A stretch of 64,000 bases of DNA. Origin: Thalassotalea sp. PP2-459. GTDB lineage: Bacteria > Pseudomonadota > Gammaproteobacteria > Enterobacterales > Alteromonadaceae. The position numbers were made by a program, and so were the translations under genes. The number at the start of each line of letters is the position of its first letter. Within the stretch, counting starts at the first letter, position 1. This document shows positions 20,701 to 28,826 of the stretch, piece after piece. Location: assembly GCF_001913705.1 (NCBI RefSeq), contig NZ_MKQD01000044.1, forward strand, positions 1-64,000, read 5' to 3'. Under the pieces are notes generated by a model. That model was not told the DNA's origin, ran no database searches, and saw nothing but the letters and a program-made list of their open reading frames with translations.

Positions 20701-20939
20701 CTAAAGCCGTTTTTGAAGGTGCTACTTCAAGATTAAGACCTGTACTAATGACTGCTATAACATCTGCATTAGGCTTAATCCCAATGCTAATGTCGAATGG
20801 TGTAGGTGCAGAAATACAACGTCCACTTGCCAGTGTTATTGTAGGTGGCTTGGTAACGGCCACGCTGTTAACACTGTTCGTATTACCTGTTTTATATGGC
20901 TGGTTTTCAAGGAAAAAAATAGAAGAGCTATCCAGATAA
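17739..20939 (+). CDS. czcA: CzcA-like heavy-metal RND efflux pump (operon 2)
   Basis: A 1066-aa RND pump with the standard layout and a start preceded by GGGAGCAAG. The fourth-helix motif differs from operon 1: IAVAIGMLVDGSVVMVEN rather than DFGxxVDGAV, so it belongs to another heavy-metal RND subgroup and may have a different metal preference. Between helices 4 and 5 a cytoplasmic loop is extended by a His/Asp-rich insert (DADPHDVEHDEHGIK), which may bind metal. Other landmarks are [33 protein letters not shown] and GVGAEIQRPLASVIVGG. It is the last gene of the plus-strand operon, followed by a hairpin. Confidence 0.92.
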   Translation: MFNKIIDWSVNNRLLILIALFATMVGAVMVIPKLNLDAFPDVTNVQVAVNTEAPGLAAEEVEQLITYPIEAVMYALPDVEQVRSISKTGLSGVTVVFKEGTDIYFARQLVFERLQAAKELIPEGVGTPEMGPNTSGLGQVFQYLLISDKGAGYDAMALRSLNDWIVKLLVMPVDGVTDVLSFGGNVRQYQVNVDPSKLLAYELTQEDVVGALDNNNANVGGWYMNRGQEQLVIRGTGWFESGEAGISNIKQVPVKTVDGTVVTVSDIAKVEMGSEIRQGAVTMTRKTEDGKVENLGEVVSGIVLKRMGSNTKATIDGINARIPLISQALPKGVRFEPFYDQADLIEKAVNTVVDALLLAFIFICIVLALFLMNLRATFLVLISIPISIGIALMIMAWWGISANLMSLGGIAVAIGMLVDGSVVMVENMFKHLNRPDATHSKSVKERVPTSDADPHDVEHDEHGIKLRLQNAGKEVARPVFFAASIILVVFAPLFSFEGVEAKLFQPMAISIILAVVSAIVVALFIVPALATYLFKSGVKERESFVLRPLDKLYRKGLTFALKRTKLVISAALILVFSAFALVPLIGTEFVPELEEGTINLRATLAPSSSLDTALTVAPILEEKLMAFPEVTYALSRIGRAEIGGDPEPVNNIEIYIGLKPVSEWTSASNRYELQGKMERSLEEFPGLLLNFSQPIATRVDELLSGVKAQLAIKLFGPELDVLAAKGQEIEAAIKSVDGARDVALEQIAGEAQLVVKPNRQELSRFGLSVVDIMEVVRDGIGGVEAGQIIKGNERYDIYVRIEEEYRQNKEAISDIRIQSPTGAWVRLGDVATVSFESGPPQVRRDDVQRRVVIQANVQNRDMGSVVADIRKVIAEKVDLPSGYSVAIGGQFESQQRAQKRLAIVVPLSLALIALLLYFAFSSVGQAMLILVNVPLAVIGGVFSLYISGQYLSVPSSVGFITLFGVAVLNGVVMVESINQRIKDGLDASKAVFEGATSRLRPVLMTAITSALGLIPMLMSNGVGAEIQRPLASVIVGGLVTATLLTLFVLPVLYGWFSRKKIEELSR

Positions 20940-20958
20940 AATAACTGAGACCTCTAAC

Positions 20959-20986
20959 CCCACGCTAAAGTCACGTTTAGCGTGGG
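20959..20986 (+). terminator. hairpin after the second czcA
   Basis: CCCACGCTAAA (20959-20969) and TTTAGCGTGGG (20976-20986) form an 11-bp GC-rich stem with a 6-nt loop, 20 bp after the czcA stop codon. There is no clear T-run. Confidence 0.6.
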
Positions 20987-20987
20987 A

Positions 20988-21528
20988 TTAGTCGTGTGCA
21001 TATGCGCTAGAACAAAGATTATATTTAACAATATAACTAATAGTCATGACTGCTTTGTCGCAACATTTGTCCTTAGACAGGCCAAAGCTAACTTCCGCTT
21101 TCGTATCTAAGCAGCCCAATCTGAGGTTTTTTATTTCACTAAAAAATGATTGGTTTGGTGTATAAGTGATCATATGAGGGATTTATTTCAAAGATTAAGG
21201 ACGATCTTAAAACGTAACTAATTAAGATAAATTTTCTTATCTGGTGTCGTATGTATCATTCTTTGTGGCGATCCACATGTTGTAAGCACAATACCTTTGT
21301 TCTGAGCTTGTTTTTTAACAAAATAGAGCCTTTAAGAGCGTCCCCCCATAATTTATCGAAACCCTCCAAAGGGTTATTGCTGTTACTTAAACTTGCTCGT
21401 TTAATCATTTTATATTCACTAATTATGTATGTTACTTAATACCAACATAGTATTAATTTACTGCTTTTGACTATAATAAATACTACAAACAATAAATTTA
21501 TCCATATAAAAAATTTAAAAGAAGAGCC
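20988..21528. other. about 540 bp with no well-supported gene
   Basis: A minus-strand frame at 20988-21173 would give 61 residues containing GLSKDKCCDKAVMTISYIVK. The text looks protein-like but there is no clear ribosome site or known family. A plus-strand frame at 21251-21439 has no support. The stretch separates the metal genes from the unknown small genes and may be remnant DNA from earlier insertions. Confidence 0.35.
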
Positions 21529-21855
21529 ATGATTGATTTAAAGGAAAATGAAATTGAAATAATGATTTGCCCGGCCAATGAATCAAAAACTGGAAGTGCT
21601 GAAGTGGGTTTAAAAATCAAACACATACCAACGAATATCAGAGTCGAGTCATTAACTGAAAAAACACAACATAGAAACAAAATCATTACTATTGATAAAC
21701 TAGAAAGAGAAATATGCAAACAAGTAAATAATACATTAGAAAAAAATCAAAATTTGCATGATGAGCTTCTTAATGTATTTAAAATAGAGGCAAAGGCTAT
21801 CAGCTGGTTAACTAACCCAAAAAACCTTTGGAAAGTTCAACCCCTTTATCTTTAA
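21529..21855 (+). CDS. Release-factor-like small protein lacking GGQ
   Basis: A 108-aa protein. Residues 14-62 align by eye with the segment after the GGQ loop of class-I peptide-chain release factors: SKTGSAEVGLKIKHIPTNI and TEKTQHRNKIITIDKL resemble the NKT.SAVRL.HIPTGI and ERSQH.NK..AL parts. The catalytic GGQ itself is absent; CPANE stands at its place. GAAGAG precedes the ATG. Without GGQ it should not hydrolyse peptidyl-tRNA, but it might still bind the ribosome or have been recruited to another task. The family call rests on motif resemblance only. Confidence 0.5.
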   Translation: MIDLKENEIEIMICPANESKTGSAEVGLKIKHIPTNIRVESLTEKTQHRNKIITIDKLEREICKQVNNTLEKNQNLHDELLNVFKIEAKAISWLTNPKNLWKVQPLYL

Positions 21856-21936
21856 TCGCTAAAGTCGATGGTAAAAAGAAAGTTCTAGATATACTTTATA
21901 TATTTAAAACTGGGGATTTTAATAAGCGGGTTCATA

Positions 21937-22248
21937 ATGATTAAAATTAAAGTAAACACAACAAACACACCTCACTATATTTTAAGCTCAGATATTAAAT
22001 CAGCAATAGATAATGAATTTTCTGCTGAAAATGCAATAAAAATTGGCAAGAAATATTCTAACCTTATTTATGGTTCATCTGCCCATGTGATTAGTCAAAA
22101 TCCAAAGAAAATCGGGCTATATCCACACGACATTGCGGCAATATTTAAAGCCATCAATATAGATGTTGAATTTTCTAATGAAAAGGGTTCAATTTTAAGT
22201 ATCGACCACACCATATCAGGAATTTTTCAAAGAAATATAGGCAATTAA
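21937..22248 (+). CDS. Unknown 103-aa protein
   Basis: A soluble mixed alpha/beta protein with no recognised family, signal peptide or membrane segment. It has a short beta start (MIKIKVNTTNTPHYILSSD), a helix (SAENAIKIGKKYSN) and conserved-looking GLYPHDIAAIFKAINIDVEF. It lies 81 bp after the release-factor-like gene in the same direction, so the two could share a transcript. The Shine-Dalgarno sequence is weak (AAGCGGG, about 10 nt from the ATG). Function cannot be inferred. Confidence 0.5.
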   Translation: MIKIKVNTTNTPHYILSSDIKSAIDNEFSAENAIKIGKKYSNLIYGSSAHVISQNPKKIGLYPHDIAAIFKAINIDVEFSNEKGSILSIDHTISGIFQRNIGN

Positions 22249-22558
22249 ATCGTATTGATATTTAGGTGTGACATGGTCACATCAACAACACACAAAAAGC
22301 TGTATGCCGTTAATATTAACAATCAATCGCTACGAACTATTTAAAGGTGAAATTGTTTAAAATGTGTATTCTTGAGGGGTTAAGCTAATTAGTGAGGTCA
22401 GCTATCATATCAGAGCAGACGTTTTATAAGTTAATTACCAATACTAGGCCGACTATAAACTAAACTGAAAAAATAGTAAGTTCAAGTATGGGTTAGACAG
22501 CAAATAGATTTTATGCTTTAGTGTTGATTAAGGTCATCATTACTTAAATCTCAAATTT
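22249..22558. other. 310 bp without a supported gene
   Basis: No frame of useful length or clear promoter was found. A small palindrome, TGTGACATGGTCACA at 22267-22281, resembles a CRP site but has 5 instead of 6 central bases, so it is not called as one. Confidence 0.4.
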
Positions 22559-22813
22559 ATGCCTAATCAAAACTCCAAATTTTCTGTAGAAAAACTTACT
22601 TATTCACCTGAGCTAGAATTTTTAAAAACTGAGCATTTTGGAATTTATCAGGAATTGATGAAACAATTTAAATTTGATGATCGGATATGCCAGGAATGGC
22701 TGACTAAACCTAAACCTTTTTTACAAGGAAAGTCACCGTTTGAGATGCTAACTATTGATGTTGATGCAGTGAAGGCCATGCTGGTTCGCATGAGGACAGG
22801 GGATTTTTCATAA
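22559..22813 (+). CDS. Orphan MbcA/ParS/Xre antitoxin-like domain protein
   Basis: An 84-aa protein whose second half, ICQEWLTKPKPFLQGKSPFE followed by MLTIDVDAVKAMLVRMRTGDF, matches the C-terminal toxin-binding domain (DUF2384) of Xre/MbcA/ParS antitoxins, which normally covers a RES-type toxin. The N-terminal HTH of such antitoxins is missing. No RES toxin follows; instead a truncated phosphatase-like frame starts 14 bp later. It is therefore either a remnant of a toxin-antitoxin pair or a stand-alone antitoxin that could neutralise a toxin encoded elsewhere. Confidence 0.65.
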   Translation: MPNQNSKFSVEKLTYSPELEFLKTEHFGIYQELMKQFKFDDRICQEWLTKPKPFLQGKSPFEMLTIDVDAVKAMLVRMRTGDFS

Positions 22814-22826
22814 AAGGTAAATGCAA

Positions 22827-22937
22827 ATGAATATCCTCTTTCTATGTACTGCTAATATACAACGCAGCAAAACAGCCGAAGTGTTGTTTCATGCTGCAAA
22901 TAATAACTATCAGTACTTCCAGCGAGAGCTTGCTTAA
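22827..22937 (+). pseudogene. truncated low-molecular-weight protein-tyrosine-phosphatase-like N-terminus
   Basis: The frame starts MNILFLCTANIQRSKTAEVL, containing the CX5R phosphatase loop (CTANIQRS) that opens small tyrosine phosphatases, but stops after 36 residues, where the family needs about 100 or more. No continuation was found in the other frames. It is interpreted as a broken gene or a fusion of debris. Confidence 0.6.
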
Positions 22938-22951
22938 TCATTTGGCTTTAA

Positions 22952-23077
22952 GGCTGTCCAAAAAATAAAGTCTATTTCGAACCGCTGTCGCTCTGCAAAC
23001 ATTGCGGTAAACAAAACTGTTTACTCTATATGAATGGTTTAAAACTCTATATTCGAGGCATACCTGATTACTATTAA
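22952..23077 (+). pseudogene. 3' fragment of a cysteine-containing protein
   Basis: A startless open frame of 41 codons reads KVYFEPLSLCKHCGKQNC then LLYMNGLKLYIRGIPDYY. The CxxC and aromatic content suggest a real protein tail, family unknown. It follows the truncated phosphatase-like frame and adds to the debris before the SIR2-HerA pair. The remaining bases up to 23294 hold no supported gene. Confidence 0.35.
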
Positions 23078-23294
23078 TATTTGACTCTCGAAAAAACCAA
23101 ACAAGATCAAAGTATCACTATTAATTCATTGAATATGTTTTTGTCGGCTGATAACTTACTAAAATAATTAAATAAAGTTAGCGATGAAACCGAAGTTAAT
23201 TATGGGTCATTTGGTTAAGCGTGAACTACCTATAAAAACTATTATTACGCGTTATTTGCCATCTTTCTTACAGCTCTATTAAAGGAAAAAAGAA

Positions 23295-24467
23295 ATGGAT
23301 GATTTGATTGATAATGAGTTGTTCCTGCAAATTGAGGAGCACCTAAAGTGTAGTGAACAAAGCTGGCTTCTAGGTGCAGGGATTAGCTTCGATGCTAAAT
23401 TACCTTTAATGTACCCTTTGACCAATAAGGTTAAAAAAGATGTCGAAAGTAGTCACAAGAAATTATTTGACGAAGTAATCACTCCGCTCTTTCAAGAGTT
23501 GCCTAACAACTGCCATATAGAACACGTCCTTAGCCACCTTGGTGACTATGCTGCACTAGCTGAAAGAAACAAAGATAATAAAACGGTAATTAATGGCAGC
23601 GAAGTTGAGTTATTAACCCTAGAAGAAGCACATAATACAATTCTTGAATCTATCTCAAATGTGATCCGGTGTGGGTATGTTGAGGACAAGGATGGAAATA
23701 CAGTTGAAGAAGGTTCTTTATCTAAGCCAATCGTTGACATCAATGCACATATAGAATTTATTGATACTCTATTTAACCACGCCTCCGCTGGTGTTTTTGA
23801 ACGAAGAAAAGCAGTAAACATATTCACAACTAACTACGACACTCTTTTGGAAGATTCACTAGCACTTAATAGGGTTCCATATTGGGATGGTTTTGCAGGA
23901 GGAGCTGTAGCGCATCGTATACAAAAATATGGAGAACCCACACCAGCAAATGGACAGCGTGCGAACTTAATTAAAATGCATGGTTCGATAGATTGGTTTC
24001 TTTGTGACAAAGGGTATGTATGGCGAGTGAGAGATAACGACCTCTATCCAAAGGCAGAACGGCGAGTTTTAATTTACCCACAAGCTACAAAATATATTGC
24101 GACTCAACAAGATCCCTTTTCTACGCAATTTGATTTATTCAGAAAATCGCTAAATTCCTCCAATAGTAATATTTTAGCTGTGTGCGGCTATAGTTTTGGC
24201 GATGATCACATCAACAACGAAATAGAGTTTGCTTTATCAAAAGAAGAGAATAAAACTGTATTGCTTGCTTTCTTGGAGTGTAAGGATGCAATTCCTCCAT
24301 GTCTAGAAAAGTGGCGTAATGGTAGTTTTGGCTCAAGCGTAATTATTGCCTCCATACATGGCCTGTATATTGGAAAAGAAGGCCCATTTAAAAGGAAAGG
24401 CGAAGATGATTATTGGTGGACATTCAACGGTGTAACATCAGTATTAAAGAATGGATGCGAGGTTTAA
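23295..24467 (+). CDS. SIR2-family effector of a SIR2-HerA antiphage pair
   Basis: A 390-aa SIR2-like protein. NAD-binding and catalytic landmarks are present: LLGAGISFDA (residues 25-34), TTNYDTLLED (from about 178), KMHGSIDW with H229 as the catalytic histidine, and CGYSFGDDHIN (from 297). In SIR2-HerA systems this protein assembles with the HerA ATPase and depletes NAD+ (or cuts nucleic acid) upon phage infection, stopping phage growth. AAAGGA precedes the ATG. The herA gene begins 2 bp after its stop. It is island cargo and the only recognisable defence module in the window. Confidence 0.9.
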   Translation: MDDLIDNELFLQIEEHLKCSEQSWLLGAGISFDAKLPLMYPLTNKVKKDVESSHKKLFDEVITPLFQELPNNCHIEHVLSHLGDYAALAERNKDNKTVINGSEVELLTLEEAHNTILESISNVIRCGYVEDKDGNTVEEGSLSKPIVDINAHIEFIDTLFNHASAGVFERRKAVNIFTTNYDTLLEDSLALNRVPYWDGFAGGAVAHRIQKYGEPTPANGQRANLIKMHGSIDWFLCDKGYVWRVRDNDLYPKAERRVLIYPQATKYIATQQDPFSTQFDLFRKSLNSSNSNILAVCGYSFGDDHINNEIEFALSKEENKTVLLAFLECKDAIPPCLEKWRNGSFGSSVIIASIHGLYIGKEGPFKRKGEDDYWWTFNGVTSVLKNGCEV

Positions 24468-24469
24468 TT

Positions 24470-26308
24470 ATGTTTACACCATCTGAAGAACTAAAAATAG
24501 GTCAAGTTGTCGAGGTATCTGGAACCAACATAAAAGTTGAGATTTCCGATAAAATATCAGAATTAACAAGAACTTTTAATGGCCGTGTTTACCCGATTGG
24601 TCAAATAGGTAGCATGGTTAAAATTCACTATGGTCGTAAAATAATTTTTGGCTTGGTGACAATGCTAAGAATGCGTTCAGAAGAGTTAATTGAAGCTGGA
24701 ATGCCTGTAACTCCTGATTCTGATCAACGTGTAATGGAAGTCCAACTGCTGGCTGAAGGAAGCTGGAATAATACAAAATCAACTTTGGCTTTTAAACGCG
24801 GAATTAAAACTTACCCTTTACCTCAACAAGGCGTATTCCTTCTAACCAACGAAGAAATTTCTTTTGTCTATCGCTCAGCTGAAGGTACAAGAAATGATGA
24901 AGTAGATCCATTAGTTCCTTTTGCTGTTTATAGTGCTTCTGAATCTACAGCCTGTCGAACTAACATTAATAAAATGTTTGGTATGCACTGTGCTGTTCTT
25001 GGTTCAACTGGATCAGGTAAATCTGGTACAGTTGCTGCAATTATTCATAGTGTACTTTCCCATAAAAATAACGATAAAGAGTTGTCACCTCAGATAGTGG
25101 TCATTGATCCTCACGGAGAGTACGGCTCAGCCTTTAAGACTAGAGCGGTCCAATATCGTGCATATGACATAGCAACAGGTGATGATGGACAAGATGAAAT
25201 CAAGCTTCCATATTGGTTAATGTCTAGCGATGAGTTTACTAATCTGATTATCGGTAAGACAGAAAGAAGTGCTACTAGCCAGAATAACGCAGTCCAGAAA
25301 GCACTTGCACATGCAAGAATGGTTGCAGCTAATATTGTAAAGCCTTGTCCAAGAGAGTTTGGGACAAATGAATTAGATCATTTAGAAAGTTTTGATGAAC
25401 CAAACCTTTGTGATGGCAAAGATACGTCAGATATTCTGGAATTCGACCGTGATAAACCTAGACCATTCTGTTTGGAAGAATTTGAAAGTCATATTAAATA
25501 TATACAGGGTGGGAGAAAAACTAATGCTGGTCATGTGAGCTTGTCAAATACTGATCTAGCAAAATCTCCCGTACCATCCATACTCGATAAGCTCAAGGTT
25601 CTTCGAAGAGATACTCGGCTTTCATTTATGATGAAGTGTTGGCTCGATAATGAAGATGAAATCAAGCTACATCAAGTCCTGAATCAATTTATAGGGGCTC
25701 CTAGTCAGGAAGGTAAAGATATCAGAATTATTGATATTTCAGGCCTGCCAAACGAAGTCGCAGGTCCACTGACAGCTCTAATCGCCAGACTGCTCTTTCA
25801 GTATAAAATATTCCAGACTCAAGAAGAAAAAGAAAAAGATCCAATTCTCTTAGTTTGTGAAGAAGCCCATAGATATGTTCCAGATCATGGAGAAGCTCAA
25901 TACGCTGCTGCACAGGGCGCAATTAGACGCATTGCAAGGGAAGGTCGTAAATACGGAATAGGCCTGATGCTTGTTAGTCAACGACCAGCAGATGTAGATA
26001 GTACGGTCATATCTCAATGTGGTACATGGGTTGTATTAAGACTTACAAACTCAGCTGATCAACAACATGTCGCTCGCTTTTTGCCTGATGGTCTATCTGG
26101 CATGGTTGGGGCCTTACCTATTTTATCTCAACAAGAAGCTATTTTTGTCGGTGAAGGAGCTGCATTACCTTCTCGAATTAGAATAAGAGACTTGAAAAGT
26201 GATCAATTGCCTAAATCTAATACAATCCCATTTGCTCAAGGTTGGGCGAGTGAACGTTTAAACTTGGAAAAACTCGAAACTATATCTCAGCGAATGTGTG
26301 TCGACTAA
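24470..26308 (+). CDS. herA: HerA-type ATPase partner of SIR2
   Basis: A 612-aa HerA/FtsK-superfamily ATPase. The N-terminal HAS-barrel (residues 1-75: GQVVEVSGTNIKVEI, GRVYPIGQIGSMVKI) is followed by Walker A GSTGSGKS at 178-185, DPHGEYGSAF at about 213, Walker B LLVCEEAHRY at about 465, and an arginine-containing REGRKYGIGLMLVSQRPADV. HerA rings form hexamers that scaffold SIR2 and use ATP. The ATG at 24470 is preceded by GAGG and lies 2 bp after the SIR2 stop; an upstream extension of the frame overlaps SIR2 and is rejected. Confidence 0.9.
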   Translation: MFTPSEELKIGQVVEVSGTNIKVEISDKISELTRTFNGRVYPIGQIGSMVKIHYGRKIIFGLVTMLRMRSEELIEAGMPVTPDSDQRVMEVQLLAEGSWNNTKSTLAFKRGIKTYPLPQQGVFLLTNEEISFVYRSAEGTRNDEVDPLVPFAVYSASESTACRTNINKMFGMHCAVLGSTGSGKSGTVAAIIHSVLSHKNNDKELSPQIVVIDPHGEYGSAFKTRAVQYRAYDIATGDDGQDEIKLPYWLMSSDEFTNLIIGKTERSATSQNNAVQKALAHARMVAANIVKPCPREFGTNELDHLESFDEPNLCDGKDTSDILEFDRDKPRPFCLEEFESHIKYIQGGRKTNAGHVSLSNTDLAKSPVPSILDKLKVLRRDTRLSFMMKCWLDNEDEIKLHQVLNQFIGAPSQEGKDIRIIDISGLPNEVAGPLTALIARLLFQYKIFQTQEEKEKDPILLVCEEAHRYVPDHGEAQYAAAQGAIRRIAREGRKYGIGLMLVSQRPADVDSTVISQCGTWVVLRLTNSADQQHVARFLPDGLSGMVGALPILSQQEAIFVGEGAALPSRIRIRDLKSDQLPKSNTIPFAQGWASERLNLEKLETISQRMCVD

Positions 26309-26340
26309 CTCTAGCTAATTCACAAGGCTTTAAAAATTGC

Positions 26341-26368
26341 TGACCTAATCAACTGTATGCTTAGGTCA
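26341..26368. terminator. hairpin between herA and ginD
   Basis: TGACCTAA (26341-26348) and TTAGGTCA (26361-26368) pair around 12 nt between the convergent herA and ginD genes. T-run support is poor, so it may be a weak terminator. Confidence 0.4.
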
Positions 26369-26405
26369 CAACCTAGATAAAAGATATGACCTACTAAAAT
26401 TTAAC

Positions 26406-26843
26406 CTATTTATTATGAGATAACTCAATAATGTTATTAGAGCGCAATTTTTCTTGAAGTTCATAAACCCTAAACATTAAAGTACTATTGAGCATTTCCA
26501 ATTCTTTTTGGATCATCACTGCTTCATCTTTTTCCTTTCTATACTTTTTTTTAAGCGCAATTTCTTTCTTTAATTTTTTTTTGAGTTTTTCAACATCATT
26601 TGACGGATCATCATTTTCACTTGTGTTAGGATCATACTCCTTATTGAATTTTTCAATCGCAGGGATCGCTATATCATCCACAAAATCTTTAAATTTATGA
26701 ATATAACTATGTCCTAATCCTGCTTCATTATTAATCCTATTTAATGATAGTTTTCCATGCTTTTTAACACGCTCAGGCTCTCCTTTTAACAATCGAACAA
26801 GCGCATTATTTAACCTAGCTTCAGTTATATCTTTTGTTCCCAC
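26406..26843 (-). CDS. ginD: GinD-like small helical protein of the recombinase operon
   Basis: A 145-aa protein, last of four co-directional genes. The N-terminal half has a helix-turn-helix-like segment (GKLSLNRINNEAGLGHSYIH). The C-terminal half is a charged coiled coil (VEKLKKKLKKEIALKKKYRK). The start is a GTG at 26843 directly after the ginC stop, with GGAGG 5 nt before it. In GInt islands the fourth gene ginD is needed together with the three recombinases. The name is assigned by gene order and design, not by sequence comparison. Confidence 0.7.
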   Translation of the reverse strand: MGTKDITEARLNNALVRLLKGEPERVKKHGKLSLNRINNEAGLGHSYIHKFKDFVDDIAIPAIEKFNKEYDPNTSENDDPSNDVEKLKKKLKKEIALKKKYRKEKDEAVMIQKELEMLNSTLMFRVYELQEKLRSNNIIELSHNK

Positions 26844-28826
26844 TTAAACCTCCGATGTGGCTATGACGCCCTTTATCGCATCATTAAATTCTTCAAAATT
26901 TAAATCATGCTTTTTAATTGTTATTTCATTACGTTTTATCTTATGTTTCATACCAATTAAAATGCTGTTCATCATTGTGTCACCTGTATTAAGTTCTCTA
27001 AAGCTTGATATTAAACGTTTATTCTGACGTAAAACTTTCTTAGCCTCTTTATCTGTAACTAGTTGATGGTCACAAGGCTTTATCTCGCCAGGAAATTCAC
27101 CTATACCGCATACTCTGCTGCAAGATGCATTCAGGCAGTAACCTCCTGTAGGGAGCTTAACAACCGATAGAGTACCATTTCGAACTAAACGTTCTATTTC
27201 ATCTCGATTCATATATACAAGATGACCATTTTCAAGCTTTTCAAATTTATCTTGTGCAATACGCTCACCACCTGCGCCACTTAAATTTTCAGATTCATTA
27301 TAAATTTCATCAAAAATATCCACCCCCATACGGATACCTTCTTCTTCCATCAATTCTAATAACTCGGTATCCATTAAAATGTCTTCCATGGCTTGTAATT
27401 GAGCATTATTGGCGTAGTAGTTAGACATATTTATATTCTGATGCTTATATTGAAACTTAATGGTTGCAGAAGAACCAAAACCATAGCGTTTGAAGAAAAC
27501 AGCAAAAGTACGACGAAGATCATGAGGTGTGAGTTTAGGTAATTTCCCACCAACTTTCAGTTCACCTTCGCGGGTAGGGTTCAATCGATTAAATTCCTCA
27601 ACGTCATTTTGAGAGGCGACAATTCCTGATTCAGCAAACGAGTCGTTAAAACGCCTTTCCATACCAGAGATAATAAAGCGAGTGTCGATCTTATCAGGCA
27701 AAGTACTAATAAATGCGCTATTAATCTCCCTAAGTGCATGTTGATAGTCATCATTCGATAATTCTCCAGCAATCACCATTTGTTCAACTTTACTAACGTA
27801 CTCATTTCTTAAATGCTCAGTTATGCCATAAGCTAACTCTAAAGCGTCTTTTACAACAGGATGAGTTTGCCAAGTAGCAACCCTTGGAACCCCGTCATTC
27901 CCTTTAGAAGTTTCTCCTTTAATAACTGATATATCATTATCTTTACCTGATATTACTGTTTTATAGCTATTAATTGACATGCTCAGCATCTCACCAAGCC
28001 TCATACCAGAGAATGCTATAGCCACAATGCTACAATTGGTCAGTATTCTATTTAATACAGTACCATCCAAGAGGATTTTAAAGTCAGGAATATCATGAAG
28101 AATTTGTTTTGTTTTAATTAATGTTCTTTGTGATATTGAACCAGGTTTTTGACTTAATTCTTTTCTATTTTTTTCACCTTCCCTTATTAATCTAGCTTCC
28201 TTCATAACTCGATCAATTTCATGAATGAAAGGTTGATATAATTCAACAAGTTGAATTGCGCTAGCTAGAATAGGTTGATACATACCTATAGGAATTGCAA
28301 TATGCTGCTTAGTTGGCCTTAACTCAACAAACTTTCTTAGGCTATTTCGATTTATTAATCTCATACATAGCCCGTACTCGTGAAGTTTTTTAATTGCAGT
28401 AACGACTTCATCAATGGTAGTTTCTGACTTTTTATTAAGACCTTTAACCACTTGTTTTGTAAATGAAGAGAATACATTATCATCTGACAAAGATGCCCAA
28501 TTACAGCTATTTAATGCTGTTGCAATTTTAATAAGGCCATTCTTCCAGCGCTGTATTTGACTGCATGTGGTTTTTTGGTGGTGTTTTACTTCATACCTAT
28601 CAGAAATAACCCCTAAAGCTCTTTGTATTCCTTCTCGATATGCTAAATCAATATTTTTAAAAGAAACTTTAAAAGGTTGCCCCACTGCACGTGCTTCTTG
28701 CCCCGAGTAAATCCATGTTTCATCATAAATTCGACTACGAGGCAAACCATCAGAACGAGTTGTTATTATAGTATCTGCACTAAATTCAGGTATATCTCTG
28801 AGTTTAACTTTTGCGTTTATTTTCAT
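26844..28826 (-). CDS. ginC: GinC-like large tyrosine recombinase
   Basis: A 660-aa site-specific recombinase. Catalytic residues are visible: Arg in AFSGMRLGEMLSMS, the HxLR box in LTPHDLRRTFAVFF, a candidate second His in QYKHQNINMS and Tyr in NYYANN. A Cys-rich tail (CLNASCSRVCGIGEF, CDHQLV) may bind zinc. At 660 aa it is about twice the size of XerC-type enzymes, with a long N-terminal core-binding part. It overlaps ginB by 4 bp (ATGA). It should act with GinA and GinB in excision and integration of the island. Confidence 0.85.
   Translation of the reverse strand: MKINAKVKLRDIPEFSADTIITTRSDGLPRSRIYDETWIYSGQEARAVGQPFKVSFKNIDLAYREGIQRALGVISDRYEVKHHQKTTCSQIQRWKNGLIKIATALNSCNWASLSDDNVFSSFTKQVVKGLNKKSETTIDEVVTAIKKLHEYGLCMRLINRNSLRKFVELRPTKQHIAIPIGMYQPILASAIQLVELYQPFIHEIDRVMKEARLIREGEKNRKELSQKPGSISQRTLIKTKQILHDIPDFKILLDGTVLNRILTNCSIVAIAFSGMRLGEMLSMSINSYKTVISGKDNDISVIKGETSKGNDGVPRVATWQTHPVVKDALELAYGITEHLRNEYVSKVEQMVIAGELSNDDYQHALREINSAFISTLPDKIDTRFIISGMERRFNDSFAESGIVASQNDVEEFNRLNPTREGELKVGGKLPKLTPHDLRRTFAVFFKRYGFGSSATIKFQYKHQNINMSNYYANNAQLQAMEDILMDTELLELMEEEGIRMGVDIFDEIYNESENLSGAGGERIAQDKFEKLENGHLVYMNRDEIERLVRNGTLSVVKLPTGGYCLNASCSRVCGIGEFPGEIKPCDHQLVTDKEAKKVLRQNKRLISSFRELNTGDTMMNSILIGMKHKIKRNEITIKKHDLNFEEFNDAIKGVIATSEV

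Noticed and set aside
22267-22281. CRP-like site TGTGACATGGTCACA
   Set aside because: The two half-sites are separated by 5 bp rather than 6, and no suitable promoter or target gene lies next to it.
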